Source: Branchiostoma floridae (Eukaryota > Chordata > Leptocardii > Amphioxiformes > Branchiostomatidae). Taken from it: a stretch of 64,000 nt of DNA. A program made the position numbers and the translations under genes. Numbering within the stretch: position 1 is the first letter of the stretch; the number at the start of each line of letters is the position of its first letter. This document shows, piece by piece, positions 32,219 to 43,977 of the stretch. The notes beneath the pieces are model-generated. The model had not been told where the DNA came from. It was given only the letters and a program-made list of their open reading frames with translations, and ran no database searches. The stretch lies in NCBI RefSeq assembly GCF_000003815.2, contig NC_049995.1, positions 17,475,691-17,539,690 on the forward strand, given 5' to 3'.

Positions 32219-34057
32219 CTACAATATGCTGACTTTGTGCTCTTTTATATCAGTCACTACCAGCTGTCCCTGTGGTGCCATGGCAACAGCCTGTGGCTCC
32301 ATCATGTCTGTAGCAATGCGTTTGAGGAATTTTCCTGTCTTGTCAAACATCTCTACACGCCTGTTTCCATAGTTTGCCACAATGATGTTACCTGCCCTGT
32401 CTGTACAGATGCCATGGGGATGCTTCAGTGGACCTTCACCGCTTCCAGAACTTCCAAACTGGAACAGAAACTGTCCATCCTCTTTGTACACATAGACACA
32501 GTGATTGCCACAGTCTGACACAAGAATCTTCCCTTCCTCATCCACAGTGACGTACCAAGGGTATTTCATCCCCTGCTGCTGACCCACAGTTCTCACAAGT
32601 GTCCCGTCTGGCCTGAACACCAAAACTTCACCATGTGGGTTAAACAAGTCTCCTGTGGTTTGTGTGATGAGGATGTGGTTCCTCCTGGTGTCCACGGCAA
32701 CTCCTCTGCACCACCCTGTCTTCTGTAGGTCAAACTTCCCCAGCACCCTGCCCTGTTTGTTGTACTGTACAGCAAAGTGAGCGAAGTCTGTCTCCCCCAC
32801 CACCCACAGGTTCCCCTCCCCGTCCATGGCCACATCATATGGATACATCTTCTCTTCACCTGACATGACTGTTGGGAACTGTCTCACAAATGTTCCCTGC
32901 AGGGTGAAGACTTGGATTCTCTGGTTCTGCCAGTCTGCTACAAAGATCTCCCCTTCATCTGACACCGTAACACCAACTGGATACATGAACTGTCCTGTTC
33001 CTGATCCCCTTTCACCAAATGTCATTCTCTGCAGCTGATGTGTTTGGTTACCATGGTGATGACCTCTGCCTCCTGCTGCATCATTACTAGATGCAGGTGC
33101 TGCTGGGATTGGCACATGTACAGGTGCTGCTAGGATTGGTGCAGATGGGAGAGACTGGACCGTCACATGTCCCAATACTGGCACTGGGGTGTCTGTGGGC
33201 TGAAAGACAGCAGGCTGGGTTTGTACATGAGTTGGTGCTGCTTTTCCTCTGTACTTTCCTACCACCTCTGTCAAAACGCTTTGCTGACTGAGAATCTCGA
33301 CCCATCCCTGCTGCAGTTCTTGTTCTGCTCGATCACAGGCAGCAGACAGTTCATTGACATCTGCCAACACTCTGTCCCTTTTAGTTTGTATTCTGTCCAG
33401 GTTTTCTGTGTGGTTTTCTTCTGCTTCAGACAAGAGGTGGTCTTTTCTCTCTGTGAGTTTCTGAACCATTTGGTTGTAGGCCTGAATGATGCTGTTATCT
33501 CTCTGCTGTTTCTTTTCATTCAGTGTTTTCTCTTCTTCCCTCAGGCTTCTAAGGAAGCTTAAGTAACCTTCCACAATGTTCCTCCCTTCACTGATCAAGG
33601 GCTGGACTGTTAAACTCATTTCCTGTGCAGCTTTTTTGATGGTTGTTGTGCGATGATCATCATGAGCCTGTTCTAAACACTGATCACAAACTGGAATCTG
33701 ACATTGTTTACAGAACACTTTGAGCACCTCAGAGGGGTGAAAGCTGCACCTGTTTCCAGACTGGGGTTGTTCCCTTGTTTCCCCTGACAGTGTAGCCTGG
33801 TTTTGCAGTCTTTCACACAAACTTGTAACCAGGTGGTTGTCTGGCAAACCAGCGACCCTCTGAGGTGGGAGCCTGACCTGCTGACGACAGATTGGGCACT
33901 GGAAGGCCCCTCCCCTCCCTGCATGGTCCTGTAGACAGTCCTGACAGAAGGTGTGCTGACAGGGCAGTACCTTGGGCCTGGTGAACAGCTCCAGGCAGAT
34001 ACTGCAGGTCAGTTCTTCCCTGAAATGCATCCCCAAACTTGACGGTGCAGCCGCCAT
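32219..34057 (-). CDS. TRIM-NHL protein, intact (RING, B-box2, coiled coil, six NHL blades)
   Basis: A 612-codon single-exon frame, ATG at 34057 (MAAAPSSLGMHFREELTC). C3HC4 RING at residues 18-57 (CSIC, CQHTFCQDC, CPIC); B-box2 at about 104-145 (CSFHPSEVLKVFCKQC...H..H); coiled coil ~150-270; Pro/Thr-rich linker with VQTQPAVFQPTDTPVPVLG and HHHGNQ; six NHL blades ~330-612 with the usual GVTVSDEGEIFVAD-type cores. There is no filamin domain, unlike TRIM2/3/71. RING-type TRIM proteins are E3 ubiquitin ligases that dimerise through the coiled coil; the NHL propeller selects RNA or protein partners. The end is KVSIL, four or five residues shorter than the other loci (KVSIFQNF). The only undamaged copy of the cluster here. 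TRIM families are greatly expanded in amphioxus and are often linked to innate immunity, but no specific orthology is claimed. Confidence 0.93.
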   Translation of the reverse strand: MAAAPSSLGMHFREELTCSICLELFTRPKVLPCQHTFCQDCLQDHAGRGGAFQCPICRQQVRLPPQRVAGLPDNHLVTSLCERLQNQATLSGETREQPQSGNRCSFHPSEVLKVFCKQCQIPVCDQCLEQAHDDHRTTTIKKAAQEMSLTVQPLISEGRNIVEGYLSFLRSLREEEKTLNEKKQQRDNSIIQAYNQMVQKLTERKDHLLSEAEENHTENLDRIQTKRDRVLADVNELSAACDRAEQELQQGWVEILSQQSVLTEVVGKYRGKAAPTHVQTQPAVFQPTDTPVPVLGHVTVQSLPSAPILAAPVHVPIPAAPASSNDAAGGRGHHHGNQTHQLQRMTFGERGSGTGQFMYPVGVTVSDEGEIFVADWQNQRIQVFTLQGTFVRQFPTVMSGEEKMYPYDVAMDGEGNLWVVGETDFAHFAVQYNKQGRVLGKFDLQKTGWCRGVAVDTRRNHILITQTTGDLFNPHGEVLVFRPDGTLVRTVGQQQGMKYPWYVTVDEEGKILVSDCGNHCVYVYKEDGQFLFQFGSSGSGEGPLKHPHGICTDRAGNIIVANYGNRRVEMFDKTGKFLKRIATDMMEPQAVAMAPQGQLVVTDIKEHKVSIL

Positions 34058-34639
34058 GATTTTTTCTCCTGCTGATGTGGCAGCCCCACCTCAAACCAAA
34101 GTCTAGTTTGGTACATGTTTGCTTTGGGCTGGACTAACAGAGGTGGACTAAAAAATATTTAAAGAACCTTTTATTCTGTTTACAGGCCACTTGCTACAAA
34201 AGGTGATTGCAAATAGGAATGCACAAAAGGACCTAGTAAAAGGGAAGTCTATCTTATTACACTGTAATTTCTGCTTGTCAGTTCAATTAGTCAGATGTAT
34301 AACACCACAATATGTGAGTTGGTTCAAGCCAAGATTAATGATTAATAAGTAAGCAAGCAATCTGGGAAGTGCTAGTCATGTGCTTGTTTGCTCTAAAAGA
34401 TTAGGAATATGATAACTCATTCATTAATTTCTTAACCTAGTAAACCGCCTCATGGGGTAACAACCCTGTACAAGCTGCATAATATATACCCCAAGTATCC
34501 AAACGTATTTCTATTTATTTGAATTCAACTTAAACCAGGATGGGCTCTTTTTTATACGCGTGGTTGGATTTTTAACTTGCTCAAGGTGTGACACTCCTCA
34601 AACATTTTACCTCCATTTTACATGCTATTTCAGAGGACT
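34058..34639. other. Upstream flank of TRIM locus 4
   Basis: Aligns with the upstream flanks of the other loci (caaaccaaagtctagtttgg near 34094, gatggg-ctc-tttt near 34540 with 29830). No gene. Runs into an assembly gap. Confidence 0.6.
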
Positions 34640-34739
34640 NNNNNNNNNNNNNNNNNNNNNNNNNNNNNNNNNNNNNNNNNNNNNNNNNNNNNNNNNNNNN
34701 NNNNNNNNNNNNNNNNNNNNNNNNNNNNNNNNNNNNNNN
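34640..34739. other. Assembly gap (100 N)
   Basis: Exactly 100 N, a usual placeholder for a gap of unknown length. It separates the TRIM cluster from the repeat-rich block. Confidence 0.95.
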
Positions 34740-35013
34740 ATACAGTTCACTAATTTCTGAGAAAAGGTACAATACATACACTGTACATACATACATAATA
34801 GACATGTTTGGCTGATATGAAACAGAGCTGCCTCAGTCCATTTATTTCTTCCAAGTACATTGACAAACAAAATTGAGTTTTGAGGCTCAAAAGTTTAGAA
34901 ATAAGTTGCACCAAGCAAAAAATGGTTGCAATGTGCAAGTGTGCAAGTGGGTATTTTGCACGCTGTAATATGATACATTTAATAATACTATGGTAGGCAA
35001 AATGTTTTATCTA

Positions 35014-35359
35014 AAAGAAGCTCCATCTTAAGATTGGAATTCCGTTTTTCCCATTTTGAAATGTGCTAATATTTTCAATATAAAAGCACTTGGTGCAAAG
35101 TCTTTACATATGATTGACAAGTATGATGTACAGTTGTGAAATATGATAATAACTTTCATGAATATTCATTTTGAAAATTTTCTTCCTGCAGGAATTCCTG
35201 CAGGAATTCCTGCAGGAAGCGTTTTTCCTGCAGGAATTCCTGCAGGAAGCGTTTTTCCTGCAGGAATGCTGCAGGCATTCCTGCAGAAATTCCTGCAGGA
35301 GAAAGGTAAATTCCTGCAGGAAGAATGTTTCCTGCAGGAATTTCTGCAGGAATGGCCTT
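35014..35359 (+). repeat. Left inverted arm with CCTGCAGG palindrome array
   Basis: Pairs in inverted orientation with 43516-43866. Outer part agaagctccatcttaagatt..., inner ~160 bp an array of ttcctgcaggaattcctgca palindromes. Long open frames across it on both strands result from the repeat and are not genes. Confidence 0.88.
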
Positions 35360-38128
35360 GACAATGACAGGAATCATTCTTTATGCATTTAATTTTGTTT
35401 TGAAACTGTTAAACAATGCATTAGATTTCATTAGATGTTTCAGACTTGACTTTAACTATGTATATAAAACAGATATATAATGGAGGCATTTTTTATTGTT
35501 TTGTTTTCCTAGTTTTATTGACTGTTGCTGGAGATGCCTGGCATTAGAAATAACTGACCTATGAATGAACTTCACTTCAAGAAAATGCATTTCCTTCAGT
35601 GGCTACTCATATTTTTCAGAAGTACAGAAGCTTGGGCATGGTTACTTCTTTCATTTTTTTCTTTAATTCTTTAACATCGCCACTTAGGGTTTATTAGTAT
35701 CTAAGCCAATTTGATTGTACATGTAGGTGCAAGTCAGGAACATAAACACAAAATTCATAAATTTCATGACAGGCCTAAGCTTCCCTTAAAAGTATAAATT
35801 CAATTATTGTAAATTGCACATGTACTGTAAGGGTAGGGTGCCCTAATAGGATAATCATTGGAGTCAATAAGAAAAGTACTGTACAATGAAAGTACAGTAC
35901 TTTTAGTTACATGTTGTGTAAAAACCTTTATCCTATTATCAGTGCCAACCTGATGAAATTATTTTCGGAACTTCCAGTAACTATTTACTGAATTCTAAAC
36001 TGTAGTAAATCAAATGATACATTCAGTTGGTGGAAAAGTAGATGACATGAACCGCCTTGTTTGCCATGCTGATAGCTGGTGTTTGGGTTATAGAAACCAA
36101 CCACTGGCGGCTTTATCTCATGATGCACCCCTCAGGGTAAAACATTGATCCTTTATTAGCATATAGCCAGGTGGCATTCACCAGTCATATTTTATGTTAG
36201 TTATGACACTGTAACACAATATTAGAAGTGTCCCGAGCCGGGTGCGTGGACACCTAGAAATTCATTAAACACTGGTGCTAAATGAATCTTATTTATTAGG
36301 TTTTTGATACCTACTGGACAGCTGTGTTTAATGAAGTTCTAAGTGCCCAATAGAAAATAATAATCAACCGTCACCAGATCAGATCGGATCACAGAACATT
36401 GATCAATCAGAACAACACCCTGTCCTCATCTGGAACTCTTTACATGCTCTAAAATCCTTGAGATTGGGACAAAGGCCTTTTTATCACAAGATTGTGATAT
36501 TATCACCTCCCCTCCCCTTTCTCACCTATCTTTAGAGAAGTCATTATATAATCTCCTTTGCACCTACATGAAGGTGTTTAAAGCCAGCAACAACAATGCG
36601 TGTATTGATTTATAATGACAGGTAATTAGAGACTGAAGTGAATGGTAGCTGCCTTATTCAGTGCCTCCACTGGTGTATAGAACAGGTCAGTATTTAACAC
36701 TGCATAGAAGACTAAAGTTTACCCAAAGAGGTTTAACTACCTTGTAGATCACCAAGGAGTTTAGAATTCTCTGATCTCACTGACCTAACCTAGGTTTTAC
36801 AGCAACCTTGGAATAGATATAATTTTTTACTATTTGCCTTTCAATTGGTAATCTTTTACTCTTGTCTTGGCTACCTTAGGTCTCTTGTTTAAGCAAGGGG
36901 CTTTTATCTTGGTTTCAGACAAAAAGTTCCTGATGATGGGTTTGAAGGCTGATACTGATAGCCAGAATAAAGCTACCATTCCAGAATGGCTATCAGTATC
37001 ACATCAAAATATATACCACAGGCCTTCTACTCTTCAAAATCAACCGGGAAAGTTTGCCAACACGGAGGGTATTGATATGTAAAATTTGGGGTCCTGGAGT
37101 ATCTTGCAAATACAAGCAATTTTTGTACTATTGAGCCAGGCGTTGAAAAGCAGAAAGGCCCACAAAATAACAACAAACTTTTTGATAACCAAACTTATTG
37201 ATAACCTGGGCTTTATCTGGTCCAAAGAACCATTATCTTTTTGACTATTAATAAACTTGAAGCCCGCTATGAAGCTGTTTACCAGTATGATTCATTATAA
37301 GCCAGAAGGCCGACATAACCGCATTCCTCTGGAACAAAGAATTTGCCAATACTGTAACTTGAATAAGATAGAGGATGAGTGTCACTTTATTGTTGACTGT
37401 ACTTTATACAACAACAAAAGAAACGTCCTCTTTGAAAATATGCAAGATATGTTCCCTATTTCCAATACTTGAATACCACGGAAAAAAATTCATATTTCTC
37501 ATGCAATTAGATCAACCATACATTATTGATTCCATCTGTACTTATATTTATAACTGTTTTAAGAGGTGAGAAGAAGTTGAACTTGTAAATACTGGAATGT
37601 ATTAGTATTTGTAGAGGTGACAAGATACCTTTTTTTTTAATCAAAATTGTACATTATCACTAGCGCTACAATCTGTACTTAGCTTGTTTGAGCACAAATG
37701 TACAATCAAGGTCATTGATTCATTATATAGAAACAACAGGCAAAACTTTGTTCCAGAGATTATTTGTAGTTTCCAAATCCTATTACATGGGCCTGTATAT
37801 AAGGCACTCACTTTCCTCTTTTTGGTAATTATGCACATTGTTATGCAGGTTCAAAGGAGGTCAGTTATTGTTAAGGCATGCTTCCCAATTAGCAAGTTGA
37901 ATTAGCAAGTCCCACAGGGACTGTCCCAAAGCACTGGATGGAAAGATTCAGAACACCTCCCTGAGATCAAGGAGGTTGCTTCTTGCTGAGATATTTCTAT
38001 ACTGAACTGCTTTTGAGCCAGATTAGAACTAGAAGAACTTCAAAATTGCAGAAACCTGAAAATTCACTTCTGGGATAGATTACAGGATTCGAATGGTTAA
38101 ACCAGATCGGCAAATTAAGGAGTAATAA
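35360..38128. other. Non-coding block
   Basis: No host gene seen. It contains one non-LTR retrotransposon fragment (37240-37570) and short motifs such as gatcaaggaggttgct near 37974. Other open frames are short and featureless. Confidence 0.5.
37240..37570 (+). pseudogene. Non-LTR retrotransposon fragment: C-terminal zinc-binding tail after reverse transcriptase
   Basis: The frame reads TSMIHYKPEGRHNRIPLEQR then ICQYCNLNKIEDECHFIVDC followed by LYNNKRNVLF. This CxxC...IEDE.HF...C..Y pattern is the familiar C-terminal tail of many animal non-LTR retrotransposon ORF2 proteins. After PISNT the homology appears to continue in another frame (FIFLMQLDQPYIIDSICTYI), so a frameshift is present. The polymerase core is absent. 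Clade not assigned. Confidence 0.65.
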
Positions 38129-39659
38129 GGGACCGTACGGCATTTAGCGAGGGGGGAGGGCCGGTCGCCAGGGGGGGGAGGGCCAAGCAAAAAAATATTT
38201 TGCCAGGGGGAGGGCCTAGCAATTTTTTTTTTACTTGGGGGGAGGGCCAAGCAAAAAAAATTGCTTGGTCTGCCAGCAAAATATGTCCCTTAAAATTCAA
38301 GAAACGGCGTTTCAGAGGGTCAAGATTTCAAAATTTTTCTGAACCTCTGCAAGGGATCGCCCGAGGTTGGCGCTCGGGACACAGTGAAAATGCGAAAGGG
38401 AGGGGGCGGGGCTTATGCATGACGCCCTCGAAAACCTTCTTCACGCACAGAAATGTTATTAAACTCTAGATTAGTCTGCCAGCAAAATTTACCCCTGTCT
38501 TATTGCCCTCAAAATGTAAGAAATGGCGTTTCAGAGCTCGAGGGTAAACATTTGCAAATTTCCCTGGATCTCTTTTGACGTGACCGGCCTCGCGCCTTTG
38601 ATGACCGACATCGTGATAATGTGTTTGGGGGGGATTTAATTTTGTATTTCTAAATTAAAATGCTATTAAAGTTAGCTTTGTTTGTCAGCAAAATATCTCC
38701 TCAAACTGAAGGAAATAGCTTTTAAGAGGGTCAAGATTTCAAAATTCTCCCGGACCTACCTTGCGATTCTTCGTGCCTTTGGCGCCGAACATGGTTTTCG
38801 GAACGTCGTTCTCAAAAACTTGAAACCCTCGTATTGTTTTTTTCATAGAAATGTCATCTAACCGGCAAATTTTCCCATAAAAAAGCAATGCAGGAAATCG
38901 TGGCAAAAAAAGCGTGGCATTTCTAAAAGATCTCCTGCAAGTCTGCGGTCTCACGCCTGCCGGCGGCTAGAGAGAGGTGACCGGTCTTACCCCGCAATCA
39001 GCGTCACGCGTCGGCGCCCCCCTCCCCACTACAGTTTTGGAAGTCGAATCGTGCTGTCGTTTTGGTTTTCATTTTTTCCCCCGATTTACCGTAAGTTATT
39101 ACCACCACAGAACCAAGAAAAAGTCCAAAATATATGTAAATTGAAAATAGTTTCCGTCAAGCCGCTCAGGCCCGCGCCCGCCAGCTTGCAATACGTAAAT
39201 TTAGGGAGCGGGGCGCGCGCCGCTTCGTGGCGCAAATCTACTAGAAATCCAGGTACAAATGCTTTTTAGGTGTTGTTTTAATATCAAAACAATGAAATAG
39301 CTTCTATAAAGCAAATATTTATGCCTCTATGAAGCAGATATTTATCCCTCTATTTAGCAGATATTTTGAGCCATTCTGTTTTCTTTTTTTACTAGGGCTG
39401 AGAGATCTGCTTCTCGATGAAAATCATGAAAAAGTATGACGCAAAGCACATTTCCAAATGCGGGAGCGCAGTGTTTTATTGGCGTCTTGAATATTTTTTT
39501 CAAAGTTGATAGGAGGGGGGAGGGCCAAGCAAAAATATTTTGTCTTGGGGGGAGGGCCTAGCAAAAAAAAATTTACCTGGGGGGAGGGCCATGCAAAAAT
39601 TTTTTGACCCGACCCTCTGGCGACCGGCCCTCCCCCCTCACTAAACGCCGTACGGTCCC
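38129..39659. mobile_element. Harbinger-like non-autonomous element (1.53 kb)
   Basis: Ends GGGACCGTACGGC...GCCGTACGGTCCC, with inverted similarity running about 40 bp inward, flanked by TAA (38126-38128 and 39660-39662). A TWA 3-bp duplication is the PIF/Harbinger hallmark. Just inside each end lie runs of ggggggagggccaagcaaaa-type repeats in mirrored order. The interior (about 38270-38960) is a tandem of ~190-bp units. No transposase or Myb-like frame is seen. Confidence 0.82.
38270..38960 (+). repeat. ~190-bp tandem repeat inside the Harbinger-like element
   Basis: About four diverged units, each with ccagcaaaat, a run like ccctcaaaatgcaagaaatgg, gtttcagagggtcaagattt and caaaattttcccgga. 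The same unit makes up the interior of the hAT-like element at 40302-41532. Confidence 0.75.
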
Positions 39660-40179
39660 TAACAGCTCCTTGATCTCACCAACTTGATCTGGCCCTCTTT
39701 CAACCTCCTTGATCTGGCTCAACACTTTTGTTTTGAACTGCCAACTAATGGAAATCTTAGAATTCAGAAAAATGGTAAATTAGGTAGTGCTCTGCATTGC
39801 ACTTTAGCCAACCTCTCACTTTACATAATATAATATAATATTATATACCATTGAAGCTTGGATCCAGGTTGCATCCAGGTATGTGACGTCATACTTTGTG
39901 GCGTCACCCAGGAAAATAAAAGTTTTTAGATAATAATCTTATATTTAGGCCATGTTTCTGAATCAAAAATTTTTTTGAAACAGGATGTGTTTGAAGGCAC
40001 TTGAAAGGCCATGAAAGAATGTAGCTTCTTACGGTTGCATAAGATAGTATTGTCAGCCTGCAAGATCCGCTTGGAGATTCTGATCATGATAGACAAAGAA
40101 GCACAGTGCAAATGACACAGTAGGGTTCGGAGGACACCAACTGACTAGTCTAATTAGTCTGTTCTGTCAACTTTTAGCT

Positions 40180-40250
40180 TGAGTGGTAAATGTGTTGGGT
40201 TCATGAGCTGGCGGGCCCAGGTTAAAATCCTGGGAGCCAGGCACAAATTT
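40180..40250 (+). mobile_element. tRNA-derived SINE head (possible)
   Basis: An A-box-like gagtggtaaatgtgttggg and a B-box-like caggttaaaatcctggg at tRNA spacing, with a pairing T-arm (ccagg/cctgg). No proper acceptor stem, so it is read as a tRNA-like remnant, not a tRNA gene. Confidence 0.4.
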
Positions 40251-40301
40251 TTCTCTTGTGTTTCAGAAGTGTAAGGTTGTGAAGGACGTTGCACTTCTGT
40301 G

Positions 40302-41532
40302 AGGGCCTGCATGCCTTTTTCCGTTAAGTGTTACGAGCCATTTTAATTTACCGTTAATCGTTACCGACCCACTCTAATTCACCGTTAAGCGTTATCGGTA
40401 TATTCTTCGTGAAGCGTATTGGTCGTTTTAATTCCACGTTAATCGTTACTTGTTATCCCGAATTCACCGTTAAGCATTACCAAGAAATTCTTCGTAACAA
40501 GTTATACCCACGAAGTCAAATGCCAGATAGAGCCCCTGAAAATGCAGGAAATGGTGTTTCAAAGGGTCCAGATTTCAAAATTTCTCCGAGCCTCCCCGCC
40601 GCTTCGGGTAAAAATATGTTGCGGAAGCGTCGCCCCTCCCCCTCCCAAAAAACCTTTTCACTCAAACAGATTTCAGTGTCCAACTTAGCATAGTTTCCGG
40701 CAAAATTTTCTCATCGAATGCAGAAAATGAGGTTTCTCCAGACCTCCCTTGCAACGGCTTGCGGCTTTGGTGCTCACGACGACCTGGCGAAAACATGTTT
40801 CAGGGGCGTTGGCCCAAAAAATTTTCTCTTTAATAAAATGTCATTTGATTTACCTTCGTTGGCCAGCAAAATTTGTCCTTCAAAATGCAGTAAATGGCGT
40901 TTCAGACGGTCCAGACTTTTAAATTTCCCCGGACTTGTCTGGCAATTTCTCGTGCCGTCCGAGCTTGAAATGGTAAAAATATGTCGGAGGCCGGAGGTCA
41001 ATTGCTACAACCATGTGTAATTTTGATGAAAATTTCATTATTCTGTCAGCAAAATTTGCCGGAAAATGCAGGAAATAGCATTTCAGAGGGCCATGATTTT
41101 AAAAAATTTCCCAGGGAGCATACCCCCTACCCCCATACGATGCGTTGCGCCTTCGGCGCTCCATGTGCTGAAAATTTTGTCAGCAATAGTCCCCCCCAGC
41201 CTACAAGAAACTTGCTGTTGCCGCCTCTGGTGGGAGCACTGACCCAGGGAAGCAAACGTCATAGACACAGCAGACATTGTCCCTGTCATTCCTCCGGGCT
41301 CTGGGCACCTTTTCCTTCTCACAATGCCATTAGTCTGATATTTTCAACCATCGAGGTAACCTAGTTTAGCGCCGTACAAAGAGGAACGAACGTCAATGTT
41401 TACTGTCATGCTTTGTAACCCCTCCTGAATTTACCGTTAAGCGTTACCGGACCTTCTGAATTTACCGTTAAGCATTACCGGGCCTCCTGAATTCACCGTT
41501 AAGCGTTACCAAGAACCCCCCATGCAGACCCT
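40302..41532. mobile_element. hAT-like non-autonomous element (1.23 kb)
   Basis: Ends AGGGCCTGCATG...CATGCAGACCCT, flanked by a perfect 8-bp duplication CTTCTGTG (40294-40301 and 41533-41540), the length typical of hAT. Both subterminal regions carry repeats of ttcaccgttaagcgttacc; the interior is the ~190-bp tandem described at 40510-41200. No transposase. Confidence 0.8.
40510..41200 (+). repeat. ~190-bp tandem repeat inside the hAT-like element
   Basis: About four units with ccagcaaaatttgtccttca, aatgcaggaaatggcgtttc and cagatttcaaaatttccccg. Homologous to the array at 38270-38960; a single worn unit is also visible at about 52560-52740. Confidence 0.75.
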
Positions 41533-43515
41533 CTTCTGTGTCAGTGGGAAAGGTCACATTACCATGCATCCCTTTTTCTGAACTGAACTGGTTTTAGCCT
41601 TGGTACCAGTTTGCATCATAAGGCAAAATACAAACTGTTTAAAACTGTCTTGTTTTTTTTTGCATCACAGGGCTTGAAAGTCATTTTTGCATGCACCTTA
41701 GGCTGAGTAGCCTGTATCTGTCACTCAAGAAAGGGTTCGATATCTGGTGTGGCAACCACGTGAAACAACCAGAGGGGCGAGTAGAACAGAAAAAACAACA
41801 TCCCAACTCCCTGGATTCAAACCAGCAGCCGGATCACAAATCCAGTACGCTACCGCTGTCGCCACAAAAGCTCAGAGCTCCTTAGCAAGGACGGTAGGAA
41901 CTACTTGAACCCACTGTTACACTAGTTGGGCAAAAGCAAACTTTTTTTGGGTCTTCATCCTGCACCAGGTTTTTTCGGAAGCAGTCATAGTCACTGTGCA
42001 ACAGTGGTATCAAACGACCAAATGACCAACTTTGAAAGTAGCCCCCCCAACTAGAAGCAGTCCAGCTAATAAACAAACAAACAAACAGCTTTTATTTTCG
42101 AGCACTCGGGTCTGATTTTACCATGGTCATTACTGACAGAAGGGGGTCTGATAGCGAGCAGTTGTTTAATGTAACGCAGCTTGAAGGGCAAATTGAGCAA
42201 GGCACAGCTGGATTGGAAATTAGGCACAGAGGTGCTGACTTCATTCCATGATGCCTATATTAAGCCTCCTTGGTTTGAGCAAGGAGGTCCCTCTTTCAAC
42301 CTCCTTGGTTTGAGCAGTCTATTTATTACCTTATTATAAGTGGAGTCCACAATTACCATCAAATTTTCACAAAACTTCAAGAAAAATTATTCATAGTTTA
42401 CCTTTAAATTGACAAAGACAACCTTGATTTACCCTTTAGGTTTAACCATTTCATATTTAAATAGATTAGTGTAAAAGTGAACTTAGGTTTCTGAAATTCT
42501 GTAATTCTTCAGTCTGTAATTTCTTGTAATAGTGTACCCCCAAGTTCCAGGATTCTTTCTGAAGGCCTTAGGTCCTCAGCACTACAGGTAGCCAGGATGT
42601 TTGGACCTGGGGAATAATTAGTCCTTTGATAATTGGACACCAACATCCTTTGCATATCTATAGAACAATAGCTGACCTTACTTTGAACCCGCATTACAAT
42701 AGCGCATACTTACTTGAATTTTCAACAAGAGGAAGCAAGCCCCTGGCTTTCTTAGGCCCAATTTTAAACTTTATGAAATATTCTCTGGAACAAAAATTCA
42801 AGTGTTAATCTTATGATGGTCAAAATATGACCAACTTGATCAAACAAATCTCAAGTTGCTGACCAAGGAGCTTTCATTCTTTGCCACGTTCAACTTGGTA
42901 CTGCATTTACAAGATATCATTGCATGCATGGAAGGAGCATTCGAATAGAGCAGTTTTCATTTGATGAAAACACCCATGTGTGAACAGCCGTAATGGCTCT
43001 GTCGGCACAACTGTTGAACATGTCATGGGCAACTTGGACCCCATTCAAATGAAAAAATACAAGTGAGTTAAATGAGTAATCCGATTAAAGCTTTCTGTTG
43101 GATTAAAAAAATGCGTTCACATTTAATCGGATTAAACTCAAACTTGCGACCACGACCACCCCGAGTCGGGCACACGTCGTGCTTCCAAAATGTTGCCAGA
43201 CTACCTCATAATTTTGAAGGATTTAGTGACATTGATATTATATATGATAACTGTTGAGAAATTGGCTGGCTTTTGATGCGTCGACAGTCAACAAGAACAT
43301 GGCGCTTGTGAGGTCATACAGGTTGAACTGGGGTAGAAATGTTGCGCAGGGTGTGATTATACTCTACATTTAACTGTAGTACAAAATGTAAATGTATATG
43401 TTGAAAAAGTTGCATGAATAGGAGAAACTACAGTAACTACTAAAACGTTTGTTGCATACTTTTTTGCCGGTGTGTAGCACTCCTATCTTAGTGTCATTGA
43501 TTTAGATATGAATTA
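41533..43515. other. Non-coding block
   Basis: No gene. It includes a tRNA-like remnant (41795-41870), an AAAC microsatellite near 42070, two copies of the cctccttggtttgagc motif (42265-42315) and a worn inverted pair around 43072-43130 (gtaatccgattaaagc against tttaatcggattaaac). Confidence 0.5.
41795..41870 (-). mobile_element. tRNA-like SINE remnant
   Basis: The minus strand contains ggtagcgtactgga (A-box-like) and ctggtttgaatccag (B box with pairing T-arm), with an intervening 5-bp stem and 7-nt loop (ctgga tttgtga tccgg). Acceptor arms do not pair, so not a functional tRNA gene. Confidence 0.45.
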
Positions 43516-43866
43516 TAAGGCCATTCCTGCAGAAATTCCTGCAGGAAACATTCTTCCTGCAGGAATTTACCTTTCTCCTGCAGGAATATCTGCAGGAATG
43601 CCTGCAGCATTCCTGCAGGAAAAACGCTTCCTGCAGGAATTCCTGCAGGAAAAACGCTTCCTGCAGGAATTCCTGCAGGAATTCCTGCAGGAAGAAAATT
43701 TTCAAAATGAATATTCATGAAAGTTATTATCATATTTCACAACTGTGCATCATACTTGTCAATCATATGTAAAGACTTTGCACCAAGTGCTTTTATATTG
43801 AAAATATTAGCACATTTCAAAATGGGAAAAACGGAATTCCAATCTTAAGATGGAGCTTCTTCTAAG
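43516..43866 (-). repeat. Right inverted arm with CCTGCAGG palindrome array
   Basis: Inverted partner of 35014-35359, very similar across the whole ~350 bp, ending at agatggagcttcttcta. It lies only about 110 bp upstream of the first visible exon of the receptor gene. Confidence 0.88.
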
Positions 43867-43977
43867 TACAATTATGTTTTGTTCGGTACCTCTGACAGTG
43901 ACATGTATGTTATAATTAATAACTTTATGCTTTAATCTAAACGAATACTGAAAATTTGCAAAACATTTGTCTTCCAG

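Noticed and set aside
35104-35392. Frames rich in FLQEFLQE / PAGIPAG on both strands, also at 43494-43733
   Set aside because: Products of the CCTGCAGG palindrome array; open in several frames on both strands.
41795-41870. Candidate tRNA gene on the minus strand
   Set aside because: A and B boxes and two stems are present but the acceptor arms do not pair; kept only as a SINE remnant.
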